Below, piece after piece: positions 1 to 6,411 of a stretch of DNA of 9,726 nucleotides (its first letter is position 1; each line of letters begins with the position of its first letter). The translations under genes were made by a program, and so were the position numbers. The notes beneath the pieces are model-generated. The model saw only the letters and a program-made list of their open reading frames with translations, had not been told where the DNA came from and did not search any database. This stretch comes from Syntrophaceae bacterium UBA5764. GTDB lineage: Bacteria; Desulfobacterota; Syntrophia; Syntrophales; Smithellaceae. Where the stretch lies: NCBI GenBank assembly GCA_002418825.1, contig DIEW01000054.1:30577-40302 (forward strand), read 5' to 3'.

Positions 1-1005
1 GAAGATATGATTGTGGAAGAAGACATGGTGGTCACAATTTCTCATGCGGGATATATCAAACGAAATCCCGTAAGCCTGTACCGCAGCCAGCGCAGGGGCG
101 GCCGGGGCAAAGTGGGCATGGGCACGAAAGAAGAGGATTTTGTCGAAAGAATTTTTATCGCTTCAACGCATCATTATTTGCTTATTTTTACAAACCGCGG
201 ACGGGTGCACTGGCTCAAGGTATATCAGATTCCTCAGGCGGGAAGAGCGGCTAAGGGCAAGGCGATAGTGAATATGATTAATTTGGGGCCGGGGGAACGT
301 CTCAGCGCCATTTTACCGGTGCGTGAATTTGGTGAAGACAAATATGTTGTGATGGTAACCAAGCAGGGAACCATCAAAAAAACCGAACTTGCCGCTTATT
401 CCAATCCCCGTTCCGGCGGCATTATTGCCATATCCATTGAAAACGGAGACGAGCTTGTTGATGTTAAATTAACCACGGGCAAGCAGGATATCTTTTTGGC
501 GACAAGACGCGGCATGGCGATTCGTTTCAGGGAAGATGACGTGCGTGATATGGGGCGCACGGCAAAAGGTGTCCGGGGCATCAGGCTGGTCAAAGACGAC
601 GAGGTTGTCGGCGTGGATATCCCGGCGCAAAACACGTTTGTACTGACGGTTGCCGAAAAAGGTTTCGGCAAATGCACGCCGATTGAGGAATATCGTCTGC
701 AGAGTCGCGGGGGCAAGGGGACAATTAATTTAAAGACCGTACCTAAAGTGGGCGACGTATCCGGTGTTCTGCAGGTTGCGGGCGATGAGCATGTCATGCT
801 GATTAGCAACAGCGGAAAAGTCATCCGCATCAAAGTAGCCGATATTCCGGTTAATCACCGTGCCACCCAGGGGGTTAAGCTGATTGATTTGGAACCGGAA
901 GAAAAGCTCGTTGGTATCGCCCGGACAACAGCGGAAAGCGCGAGCGAGGATGAAGAAAGTGGCGAAAATGGCGACAATGGCGCGGAAGATAATGGTTCGG
1001 AATAA
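1..1005 (+). CDS. gyrA: DNA gyrase subunit A, C-terminal part (5' truncated by window)
   Basis: This is the DNA-wrapping C-terminal domain of GyrA, the cytoplasmic type II topoisomerase subunit that lets gyrase introduce negative supercoils. The reading frame is open to base 1, so the breakage-reunion domain with the active-site tyrosine lies outside the window. The visible 334 residues contain the GyrA box (QRRGGRGK, about residues 30-37) and five further blade motifs of the same type in order: GRAAKGKAIVNM, PRSGGIIAISI, GRTAKGVRGIRL, SRGGKGTINL and ATQGVKLIDL. That makes the six blades of a complete beta-pinwheel. The protein ends in an acidic, low-complexity tail of about 20 residues rich in E, D, G and N; such tails are known to modulate wrapping in some GyrA proteins. 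The first, canonical GyrA box argues for gyrase and against ParC. A terminator follows the stop codon, so this is probably the last gene of its unit. Confidence 0.96.
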   Translation, partial: EDMIVEEDMVVTISHAGYIKRNPVSLYRSQRRGGRGKVGMGTKEEDFVERIFIASTHHYLLIFTNRGRVHWLKVYQIPQAGRAAKGKAIVNMINLGPGERLSAILPVREFGEDKYVVMVTKQGTIKKTELAAYSNPRSGGIIAISIENGDELVDVKLTTGKQDIFLATRRGMAIRFREDDVRDMGRTAKGVRGIRLVKDDEVVGVDIPAQNTFVLTVAEKGFGKCTPIEEYRLQSRGGKGTINLKTVPKVGDVSGVLQVAGDEHVMLISNSGKVIRIKVADIPVNHRATQGVKLIDLEPEEKLVGIARTTAESASEDEESGENGDNGAEDNGSE

Positions 1006-1036
1006 ATAGAACATTTTTGCAATGAAGGCAGAAAAG

Positions 1037-1068
1037 CTCCTTAACTTAGAACAGTAGGGAGTTTTTTT
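1037..1068 (+). terminator. Rho-independent terminator after gyrA
   Basis: CTCCTTA (1037-1043) pairs with TAGGGAG (1055-1061), a 7-bp stem with one G-U pair and an 11-base loop. Seven T residues follow directly (1062-1068). It begins 31 bases after the gyrA stop codon and precedes the promoter proposed for the archease gene, so it separates the two transcription units. Confidence 0.8.
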
Positions 1069-1081
1069 GTTTGGGCAAAAC

Positions 1082-1110
1082 TTGTTTTTAGGCGGCAAAT
1101 TAATTATAGT
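1082..1110 (+). promoter_or_regulatory. Sigma-70-type promoter for archease-rtcB, possibly leaderless
   Basis: TTGTTT (1082-1087) and TATAGT (1105-1110) are separated by 17 bases, matching 4/6 and 5/6 of the vegetative consensus. With usual spacing, the transcription start falls on base 1117, the A of the archease ATG. There is no Shine-Dalgarno sequence within 15 bases upstream of that ATG; the only purine-rich stretch, AGGCGG, is about 22 bases away. Both facts point to a leaderless message. The promoter itself is a sequence-based guess. Confidence 0.5.
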
Positions 1111-1116
1111 TGCCAC

Positions 1117-1533
1117 ATGAAGAGATACACCATCATTGATCATACCGCCGATATCGGTATCGTGGTGACCGGCAGGACAAAAAAAGAGACGCTGGCCGGA
1201 ATGGTGGAGGCGATGTTTGATTTAATGGTGGAGCAAAAAACGGTTCATGTAGTTGAGGAAAAACAAATCGCGGTGAAAGGCGCGGATGCGGAAGACGTGC
1301 TGATTAATTTGATGCGCGAGGCCCTTTATCTTTTTCATTCTCAGGCGTGGCTGTGTAAGAAATGTGAGATAATGGAGCTGGCTTCCCGCAAAGCTATGGC
1401 GCGTTTGGGCGGCGAAAGATATGACGCCCGAAAGCACCGGTTGAAAATGGAAATAAAAGCGGTAACATATCATACGGCAAAAATTAAACGTAGTGATAGC
1501 GGCTGGCAGGCCAGGGTGATTTTCGATGTTTGA
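1117..1533 (+). CDS. Archease, activator of RtcB RNA ligase
   Basis: Archease is a small cytoplasmic protein that speeds guanylylation of RtcB and allows multiple turnover of the RNA ligase. The 138 residues match the family's usual length. The N-terminus carries the family signature DHTADIG (residues 8-14), and the C-terminal part has the typical run IKAVTYH followed by ARVIFDV. The acidic residues D12 and the penultimate D137 sit where the family has its metal-binding acidic residues (from memory of the family). The start at 1117 puts DHTADIG at the usual distance from the N-terminus. The gene overlaps rtcB by 8 bases (ATGTTTGA at 1526-1533), so the two are almost certainly co-transcribed and translationally coupled. 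The middle segment has a Cys-Lys-Lys-Cys pair that I do not recognise as a conserved archease feature. Confidence 0.93.
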   Translation: MKRYTIIDHTADIGIVVTGRTKKETLAGMVEAMFDLMVEQKTVHVVEEKQIAVKGADAEDVLINLMREALYLFHSQAWLCKKCEIMELASRKAMARLGGERYDARKHRLKMEIKAVTYHTAKIKRSDSGWQARVIFDV

Positions 1534-2968
1534 AATTAAAATGGAAAGAATTGACGCAAATCGCGTGCTGATACCTCAGACGGGCAAAATGCGCGTGCCG
1601 GGAATTGTGTATGCCAACGATAAAATTTTCAGGCTTTTGACAACAGATGAAAGCGCCAGACAGGTGGCCAATGTCGCCTGTCTGCCCGGCATTATGAAAT
1701 ATTCGCTGGCCATGCCGGATGTGCATTGGGGGTATGGTTTTCCTATTGGCGGTGTGGCGGCCTTTGACCTGGATAAAGGAATTATTTCGCCGGGCGGAGT
1801 GGGATACGATATCAACTGTGGCTGCCGTCTGCTGGCCGCAAACCTGACGCTTGACGATATTAAGGACAAACTTGACGCGCTGACGACGGCGCTTTATCAA
1901 GGCATTCCCTCCGGTGTTGGCTCCACCGGCGAGGTTAAGCTGTCCGGAAAAGACCAGAAGAAAGTTTTTCAGGAAGGCTCTGCCTGGGCGGTAAAAAACG
2001 GCTTCGGTCTGTCCGAGGATTTGGAGACGACGGAAGATAATGGCGTGATGCCGGGAGCGGACCCTGAACAGGTTTCGGCGCGGGCTCTTGAGCGCGGCAA
2101 GGAACAGCTGGGGACACTCGGTTCCGGAAATCACTTTCTGGAAATTGAAGTAGTACAGGAAATTTTCGATAAACAGGCGGCGGAAGCTTTTGGTTTGTAC
2201 AAAGGCCGGATTGCGGTGATGATTCACAGCGGCTCGCGGGGTCTGGGCTATCAGGTTTGCGACGATTATCTGGCGTTGATGGTCAAACACGCGGCGGAAA
2301 CGGGCATAGACCTTCCCGACAGGCAGCTTGCCTGCGCCTACATACAATCCGAGCGCGGGCGGCGATATCTCGCGGCGATGGCCTGCGCGGCAAATTACGC
2401 CTGGGCCAACCGTCAGATTCTGATGCATCTGACGCGGGAGATTTTTGAAAAAACGCTGCAGATTTCCCCGCGCGATTTAGCCATGCGTCTGGTTTACGAT
2501 GTTTGCCACAACATTGCCAAGATGGAGTCGTTTGATATTGACGGTAAAACAAAAAAAATATGCGTGCACAGAAAAGGCGCGACGCGTTCTTATCCCGCGG
2601 GACATGACGCCCTGCCGGCGCGTTACAAAAGTGTCGGCCAGCCGGTGCTGATTCCCGGCGATATGGGCACAGGATCATTTGTTCTGGTGGGGCAGCAAAA
2701 AGCCATGGAAGAAACTTTCGGTTCTGCGTGCCACGGCGCCGGACGCGTGATGAGTCGCAAGCAGGCCACAAAAGCCAGCCAGGGCCGTTCTATTGCCAAA
2801 GAATTGGCGGATAAAGGCGTTTTGGTGATGGCTTCGAGCAAAGGAACGTTGAAAGAGGAAATACCGGAGGCGTATAAAAATCTGCAGGATGTCGTGCAGG
2901 TGATGCACGACGCGGGAATCGCAAAAAAGGTTGCCCGGCTGAAGTCTGTTGCTTGTATTAAAGGCTAG
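1526..2968 (+). CDS. rtcB: RNA-splicing ligase RtcB (3'-phosphate/5'-OH RNA ligase)
   Basis: RtcB joins RNA ends bearing 2',3'-cyclic phosphate or 3'-phosphate to 5'-OH ends, using GTP and Mn2+ through an enzyme-GMP intermediate. The 480-residue length matches the archaeal-type enzyme. All metal and catalytic positions are visible: D95 and C98 in GYDINCGC, H203 in GSGNHF, H234 in HSGSRG, H328 in VCHNIA, and the guanylylated histidine H403 in CHGAGR. From memory, these correspond to D95, C98, H203, H234, H329 and H404 of the Pyrococcus horikoshii enzyme, with at most one residue of offset. PGDMGTGSFVLVG (377-389) is another family block. The start at 1526 agrees with that numbering; an alternative ATG at 1541 would trim five residues. 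Coupling to archease suggests RNA repair or tRNA healing, with no regulator (rtcR) visible here. Confidence 0.97.
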   Translation: MFEIKMERIDANRVLIPQTGKMRVPGIVYANDKIFRLLTTDESARQVANVACLPGIMKYSLAMPDVHWGYGFPIGGVAAFDLDKGIISPGGVGYDINCGCRLLAANLTLDDIKDKLDALTTALYQGIPSGVGSTGEVKLSGKDQKKVFQEGSAWAVKNGFGLSEDLETTEDNGVMPGADPEQVSARALERGKEQLGTLGSGNHFLEIEVVQEIFDKQAAEAFGLYKGRIAVMIHSGSRGLGYQVCDDYLALMVKHAAETGIDLPDRQLACAYIQSERGRRYLAAMACAANYAWANRQILMHLTREIFEKTLQISPRDLAMRLVYDVCHNIAKMESFDIDGKTKKICVHRKGATRSYPAGHDALPARYKSVGQPVLIPGDMGTGSFVLVGQQKAMEETFGSACHGAGRVMSRKQATKASQGRSIAKELADKGVLVMASSKGTLKEEIPEAYKNLQDVVQVMHDAGIAKKVARLKSVACIKG

Positions 2969-2987
2969 CTGCCACATCTTATTGAAT

Positions 2988-3072
2988 ATTAAGATTGGCG
3001 CCGCAGCCCGGCGAATGCCGGGGCCGACACGAGGATCCAGTATCCCTGTAATTGCAAACGCAGTGAAGCAAT
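2988..3072. repeat. Probable remnant of a dispersed intergenic repeat
   Basis: The spacer after rtcB holds a GC-rich hairpin, CCCGGC (3007-3012) / GCCGGG (3017-3022) with loop GAAT, followed by text of the type GGATCCAGTAT...GCAGTGAAGCAATCTC. This wording resembles short dispersed repeats seen between genes in many proteobacterial genomes, usually read from the other strand as 'gagattgcttc...'. That resemblance is from memory. Only one copy lies in the window, so repetition cannot be shown here. A weaker AT stem (ATCTTA/TAAGAT) just before it, near 2977-2996, could help end rtcB transcription but lacks a T tract. Confidence 0.35.
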
Positions 3073-3081
3073 CTCTATAAT
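3052..3081 (+). promoter_or_regulatory. Sigma-70-type promoter for the four-cysteine-module gene
   Basis: TTGCAA (3052-3057) and a perfect TATAAT (3076-3081) are separated by 18 bases. Transcription would start near 3088, giving a leader of about 53 bases before the ATG at 3141. The promoter overlaps the repeat-like sequence, so the repeat may have supplied it. Confidence 0.5.
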
Positions 3082-3140
3082 GCTGGAAAATTTTTCCCGG
3101 CTGTTGTAAGTAACTTCCCGAATAATTATCGGAGCAAATA

Positions 3141-3461
3141 ATGGACGAAATCATCTTTGACGAAAATGAAGATTGGGAAAAACGGATTTTATGTTCCGAC
3201 GAATCCTGTATCGGCACAATCGGCCCGGACGGTCGTTGCAAGGAATGCGGCAAAGTTTATGAAGGGGAACTACCCGCAGGGCACGGTGAGGGAACCAGTC
3301 AGCCGGCAGAGGCGCAGGAGCAAGAACCTGCGGTTATTGAAGCTGACGCGGAAGATTCCGGCGATGACTGGGGCAAGCGCGTTCTATGTTCGGACGAGGC
3401 CTGCATCGGCGTCATCGGCCCGGATGGTAAGTGCAAGGAGTGCGGAAAACCACTGAAATAA
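3141..3461 (+). CDS. Small protein with two tandem four-cysteine (zinc-ribbon-like) modules
   Basis: I do not recognise a named family. The 106-residue acidic protein contains two copies of one module, residues 11-38 and 76-103, identical at 23 of 28 positions. Each has the pattern C-x4-C-x9-C-x2-C (C18, C23, C33, C36 and C83, C88, C98, C101) within a frame reading W-x-KR-x-LCSDE...IGPDG-x-CKECGK. The spacing suggests one zinc or similar metal ion per module, by inference. The linker (about 39-75) is rich in E, A, Q and G and looks disordered. No signal peptide or membrane segment is present, so a cytoplasmic location is likely. GGAG lies 7 bases before the ATG, supporting this start. The gene converges on the cassette cluster that begins near 3528. 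Confidence 0.85.
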   Translation: MDEIIFDENEDWEKRILCSDESCIGTIGPDGRCKECGKVYEGELPAGHGEGTSQPAEAQEQEPAVIEADAEDSGDDWGKRVLCSDEACIGVIGPDGKCKECGKPLK

Positions 3462-3527
3462 ACTCATCTTGTTAGCCCATGATGTACGAAAGCGGCAATC
3501 AGCAAAACTAATCCGACTTTCTTTGCG

Positions 3528-3607
3528 TTGTAACGGTGAGCATCCGCCGCGCGAGGTACGAGCTCGGCTGGAAGCGTACGTTCGGCAAGGCTGTCATTCG
3601 GTTACAC
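3528..3607 (-). repeat. Weak attC-like site after the TGS1-like methyltransferase gene (site A)
   Basis: Ends TTGTAAC (3528-3534) and GTTACAC (3601-3607) pair over TGTAAC/GTTACA, and an inner CGTAC/GTACG stem lies between them. The core bases match the attC consensus only partly and the inner L arms pair poorly. The site overlaps the 3' end of the methyltransferase reading frame, as cassette ORFs often do. It may be an eroded terminal attC. Confidence 0.35.
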
Positions 3608-4223
3608 AAAACTCGGTCTCCCCCAATAATCTTATCAGGTCGCCAAAATAAAGGCAAAATAGTTCATGGCTTTCACCCAGATAGATCTTTTCAAGCTCAT
3701 GTTTTGGGAGACCTTCAAATTCCTTAACCGATATAAATGGTGGCAAAACAATAGCCACATTATCCGTTATCTTGAGCATATTCTTTAAAACTAAATCTGC
3801 TGGTGGTTGGGTGTTAGATTGTTGAAATCTATATATGTGATCAGGCCCCGTGACTGCCCAGTCAGGATCGATAAAAACTGCATCGATCCTTGGTATTTTC
3901 TTTATGGTCTCCGTTTCAAGGATGCTGCCGAGCAAAAAGGATACCTTTGCTGAAAGTCCTGCTTTTTTGATATTACTGATCGCCTTTTTCTGGATAGACT
4001 CGTCAATTTCAACTGTGATTACATGCTTAGCCGTTCTTGCCAGCGATATCGTTGTGAATCCTGCTCCAGTGCAAGTTTCTAAAATATTATGACCGATAAA
4101 TCGTTCCGCGAAATGTCTGGTCAAACGTTGATCGATGCCCATGATAAAGGTACGCTCATCGGCAATGTAGTCATCACCAAATTTTTCTCGGATTGCATTT
4201 GGATTAATATCCATCTTAGTCAC
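3594..4223 (-). CDS. SAM-dependent methyltransferase, TGS1/RNA-cap-guanine-N2-methyltransferase-like
   Basis: A 209-residue class I (Rossmann) methyltransferase. Motif I is ETCTGAGFTTI (residues 49-59), the acidic end of strand beta-2 is E72 in VEID, and motif IV is FIDPDW (117-122), close to the (D/N)PP(W/Y) catalytic loop of amino- or base-methylating enzymes. The motif I form and DPDW are most like the TGS1-related bacterial family (Methyltransf_15), but the substrate cannot be read from sequence. The frame starts at a GTG (4223) only 3 bases past the core of the upstream attC; an ATG at 4214 (MDINPNA) is a good alternative. Neither has a clear ribosome binding site. The gene is moderately AT-rich. 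It is the last cassette in the direction of transcription and converges on the upstream small-protein gene. Confidence 0.8.
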   Translation of the reverse strand: MTKMDINPNAIREKFGDDYIADERTFIMGIDQRLTRHFAERFIGHNILETCTGAGFTTISLARTAKHVITVEIDESIQKKAISNIKKAGLSAKVSFLLGSILETETIKKIPRIDAVFIDPDWAVTGPDHIYRFQQSNTQPPADLVLKNMLKITDNVAIVLPPFISVKEFEGLPKHELEKIYLGESHELFCLYFGDLIRLLGETEFCVTE

Positions 4224-4225
4224 AT

Positions 4226-4353
4226 GCCGAACGACGAAGCTCAGGCGTGCCCCGACTTACGCGCAGGGCCCATCAATTCAGGGTGCCTCGCATAGCCAAA
4301 TCGTGCCGCGATACAAGGCCGCAAAGCGGCTTCGCCTGCAGCGCGTGTTGGGC
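4226..4353 (-). repeat. attC site of the isoprenylcysteine-methyltransferase-like cassette (site B)
   Basis: A 128-base imperfect palindrome. On the plus strand it opens with GCCGAAC (4226-4232) and closes with GTTGGGC (4347-4353). After unpaired spacers of 6 and 4 bases, GCTCAGGCG (4239-4247) pairs with CGCCTGCAGC (4333-4342), leaving C4339 (G on the minus strand) as one extrahelical base. That architecture (core pair, unpaired spacer, L arms with a single flipped base, variable terminal part) defines attC sites. The terminal part has its own GCCGC-AAA-GCGGC hairpin (4318-4330). The next cassette's reading frame begins 3 bases beyond the core. Confidence 0.7.
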
Positions 4354-4432
4354 GCGCTCTTACATGCTCTCTTGTACATTCCGGAAACAAACCGTTTCCA
4401 TCCACCAAATCAAATAGCAGGGGTGAGGCCAC

Positions 4433-5152
4433 TTAGTATATCCCTGGAATCAACCGGTAGCGCACACGCCGCGCATAGTCGCGATAGCCCGGCAACTCAT
4501 CCTGTAGAGCCTGATCTTCCAGTATAGCTCTGAGTACCGTAATGATTAACGCCACCACCGCCGGAATAAGGGTCCACACCGAGCCTAATGCCAGCACTAT
4601 ACCTACCAGTGGCAGAATATTTCCGGCATAGCCCGGATGGCGCACAATCCGGTATGGGCCACTATCACAAACCACATGCTCTCGGTCCACTTGAATACGC
4701 ACCACGCTGGAGAAAAAGCGGTTTTCTACCATGGCCCACACAGCGAAAGCGTATCCAAGCGAGATCAATATGAAGCCGAGTACGATGAGCAATAGCGGAA
4801 ATACGGGTGACCAGCCAAAGCGGTGATCCAGCCCTGCCACAATGACCAAGGGTAAGCCTATACTCAGCGCCATCAGCGGCGCAAGCACTTTGTCCCAAGC
4901 TTTCGCACTTTGGAACTTCTCAATATTTTGTCGTTCTGCCAACAATCCCGGGTGCCGCAGTTCCGCCCAAATGCGCCCCCCTATGCCAGCGGTAACGATC
5001 AGCAGGGAATATCCCCACGCCTGCCACCAACCGAAATCCCCTCCACAAACCAATAAAACGAGTGGTATTAAGAGATACACCACAACCAAAACGATCCATT
5101 GGCGAGTGGATACTGTTTGAGCCGCCTTTTGATCACCTGTTTTCAAAGGCAT
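4433..5152 (-). CDS. Isoprenylcysteine carboxyl methyltransferase-like integral membrane protein
   Basis: A 239-residue inner-membrane protein of the ICMT/PEMT-like methyltransferase family, which uses SAM to methylate carboxyl groups or phospholipid head groups. Bacterial members have mostly unknown substrates. Hydrophobic segments lie at about residues 19-37, 42-58, 88-107, 115-141 and 177-208. The cofactor-site motif GPYRIVRHPGYAG (165-177) and the C-terminal block ED...LPGYRDYARRVRYRL (from 212) are both intact. The ATG at 5152 has GGGGGA 6 bases upstream; a GTG at 5170 would add six residues but is less well placed. About 58% G/C in a sampled 60-base stretch, clearly richer than the neighbouring nuclease gene. 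A gap of 79 bases with a GGAAAC/GTTTCC hairpin (4383-4399) lies between its stop codon and its attC site. Confidence 0.87.
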   Translation of the reverse strand: MPLKTGDQKAAQTVSTRQWIVLVVVYLLIPLVLLVCGGDFGWWQAWGYSLLIVTAGIGGRIWAELRHPGLLAERQNIEKFQSAKAWDKVLAPLMALSIGLPLVIVAGLDHRFGWSPVFPLLLIVLGFILISLGYAFAVWAMVENRFFSSVVRIQVDREHVVCDSGPYRIVRHPGYAGNILPLVGIVLALGSVWTLIPAVVALIITVLRAILEDQALQDELPGYRDYARRVRYRLIPGIY

Positions 5153-5176
5153 ATAATTCCCCCGAATCACGGGACT

Positions 5177-5240
5177 CGTATACAGCGCTCAGTGTCACAG
5201 GCGCGAGGTTACGAGCGTCCTGTGTAAGCTGTTGTTGGGT
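5177..5240 (-). repeat. attC-like site of the NucS-like nuclease cassette (site C)
   Basis: CACAGGCGC (5196-5204) pairs with GCGTCCTGTG (5215-5224), leaving T5218 as a single extrahelical base. An outer ACAGC (5182-5186) pairs with GCTGT (5228-5232). One end carries a good core, GTTGGGT (5234-5240), starting 20 bases beyond the nuclease stop codon. The other end (CGTATAC, 5177-5183) no longer matches the core consensus. The fold is attC-like, but one core box is degenerate, so it may be inactive. Confidence 0.5.
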
Positions 5241-5254
5241 GATTTATCACTTAA

Positions 5255-6334
5255 TCATTTTGGAAATGCCTTAAAGGCATCTTTCAAAAAGTCAATAAAT
5301 GACTTTGATTTTACGTCGAAATCTTCTTTGGCTCTAAGCCTAACTCTGTCAGATTTTTGGTTTCGATTCTTAACGAAAACAGTACTCGGCATGCCAAGCT
5401 TCTCAGCTAAGGTTTCATCCGTATCAAATTTTTCAACACCTAGGCGCTTCGCAAGGTCCTCAGTCTTGAAAACCCCTGTCTTGACAAGAAGATCGATTAC
5501 AAGAAACCGCGGTTTCGTGTGCACACAAAGCCAATTGTAATTGTTTATCGGATAAGCAACATAATTTTGTTGGCTCCACTTAGGTCCTTCAATTTCAAAC
5601 TCATCTTGAACGATCTGATCTAGGAGCAAAAGCATTTCTTTTGTTTTAGGGCTGCATCGTTTTTCAAGATGCCAGGATTTGCCATCAGTAGACCAAGGTT
5701 GCGATTCGGTTCCCCGTTTTCCGACAGAAATGAATCGGCTTACAGGCATTGGCACAATTGTAGTCGGTTCAATAAAAAGATTATCACCTTCTTTATACGC
5801 TTGAACCTCAATCAATTTAATGTCAATCGAGTGTTCACGTAGCCACAAAGCAACACTTCCAAGTTTTTCCCTTACAGACGATCCAACAATGATTATCCTT
5901 TGTTCTGTATTAATGTCGGGAATGGCATCGACACCTGATTCTGCACAGAAGGATTCGAACATGTCATTGAAGTTAAATTCGGCATCTCCAATTTTTCCGA
6001 AATAATTTCTTGCGACATTTTCGAAATCTTGAAAGTGCCACTTTGAGACATAGCTTGCATAGCGAAGACTCTGAATATCAACTGGGTCTTTAAGTTGCCC
6101 CCGTTTCAATTCAATAACAGTAATTGATCCATTAGAATCAACTGCAAGGAGGTCAAGGCGATCTTTTGTATCAGGTATAATTACCTGTCTTCCGAATAAC
6201 AGTAATGGTTCTCCAAGCATTGAAGGGTCACTTGCTATCCAATCTTCAAGATGTTCTTCAAGCAGTTTTTCCTGCTTGAATTTTGTCTCCTTGACCTTTG
6301 CCGGGCCTTTATCGGTAATTTTCCAAAGTGCCAT
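5255..6334 (-). CDS. NucS/DUF91-type PD-(D/E)XK nuclease-domain protein
   Basis: A 359-residue protein whose N-terminal half (about 40-110) is a PD-(D/E)XK nuclease core of the NucS (EndoMS/DUF91) type. The visible residues D61 (in DRLDLLAVD), E75 and K77 (in VIELKRG), Q88 and Y92 (in QSLRY) keep the same spacing as the D160/E174/K176/Q187/Y191 set I recall from Pyrococcus abyssi NucS. The catalytic site therefore looks complete. The N-terminal beta dimerisation domain of true NucS is missing; residues 1-40 are short and basic. The C-terminal half (about 200-359) is unassigned and ends in a lysine-rich stretch. Activity on mismatched or branched DNA is inference, and a defence or repair role is possible. 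The start at 6334 has AAAGGA 11 bases upstream and lies 16 bases past the upstream attC core. Strongly AT-rich in places (18 of 60 G/C at 5761-5820), unlike the flanks. Confidence 0.8.
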   Translation of the reverse strand: MALWKITDKGPAKVKETKFKQEKLLEEHLEDWIASDPSMLGEPLLLFGRQVIIPDTKDRLDLLAVDSNGSITVIELKRGQLKDPVDIQSLRYASYVSKWHFQDFENVARNYFGKIGDAEFNFNDMFESFCAESGVDAIPDINTEQRIIIVGSSVREKLGSVALWLREHSIDIKLIEVQAYKEGDNLFIEPTTIVPMPVSRFISVGKRGTESQPWSTDGKSWHLEKRCSPKTKEMLLLLDQIVQDEFEIEGPKWSQQNYVAYPINNYNWLCVHTKPRFLVIDLLVKTGVFKTEDLAKRLGVEKFDTDETLAEKLGMPSTVFVKNRNQKSDRVRLRAKEDFDVKSKSFIDFLKDAFKAFPK

Positions 6335-6350
6335 CTTTGATTATCCTTTC

Positions 6351-6407
6351 ACCCAACGACGAAATCAGCCGGAGCGTAAGCGATCGGCTGTATTGCCCTT
6401 GTTGTGC
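6351..6407 (-). repeat. attC site, classic 57-base form, of the first cupin cassette (site D)
   Basis: The element is bounded by ACCCAAC (6351-6357), a perfect RYYYAAC match, and GTTGTGC (6401-6407), 6 of 7. Unpaired spacers of 8 and 10 bases flank the arms CAGCCG (6366-6371) and CGGCTG (6385-6390), with an extra base on one side before further short pairing and a small loop. At 57 bases it is the size of the classic '59-base element'. It shares AACGACGAA and a following TCAG-x-CG with site B, which makes chance unlikely. Confidence 0.65.
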
Positions 6408-6411
6408 TGTT

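Noticed and set aside
1484..2428. 314-codon open frame on the minus strand
   Set aside because: It lies wholly opposite rtcB, has no recognisable motif, and rtcB has every catalytic residue of its family. Long antisense frames are common opposite GC-rich genes.
4241..4432. 63-codon open frame on the minus strand between the two methyltransferase genes
   Set aside because: It mostly covers the attC palindrome, has no ribosome site or motif, and its composition follows the palindrome arms.
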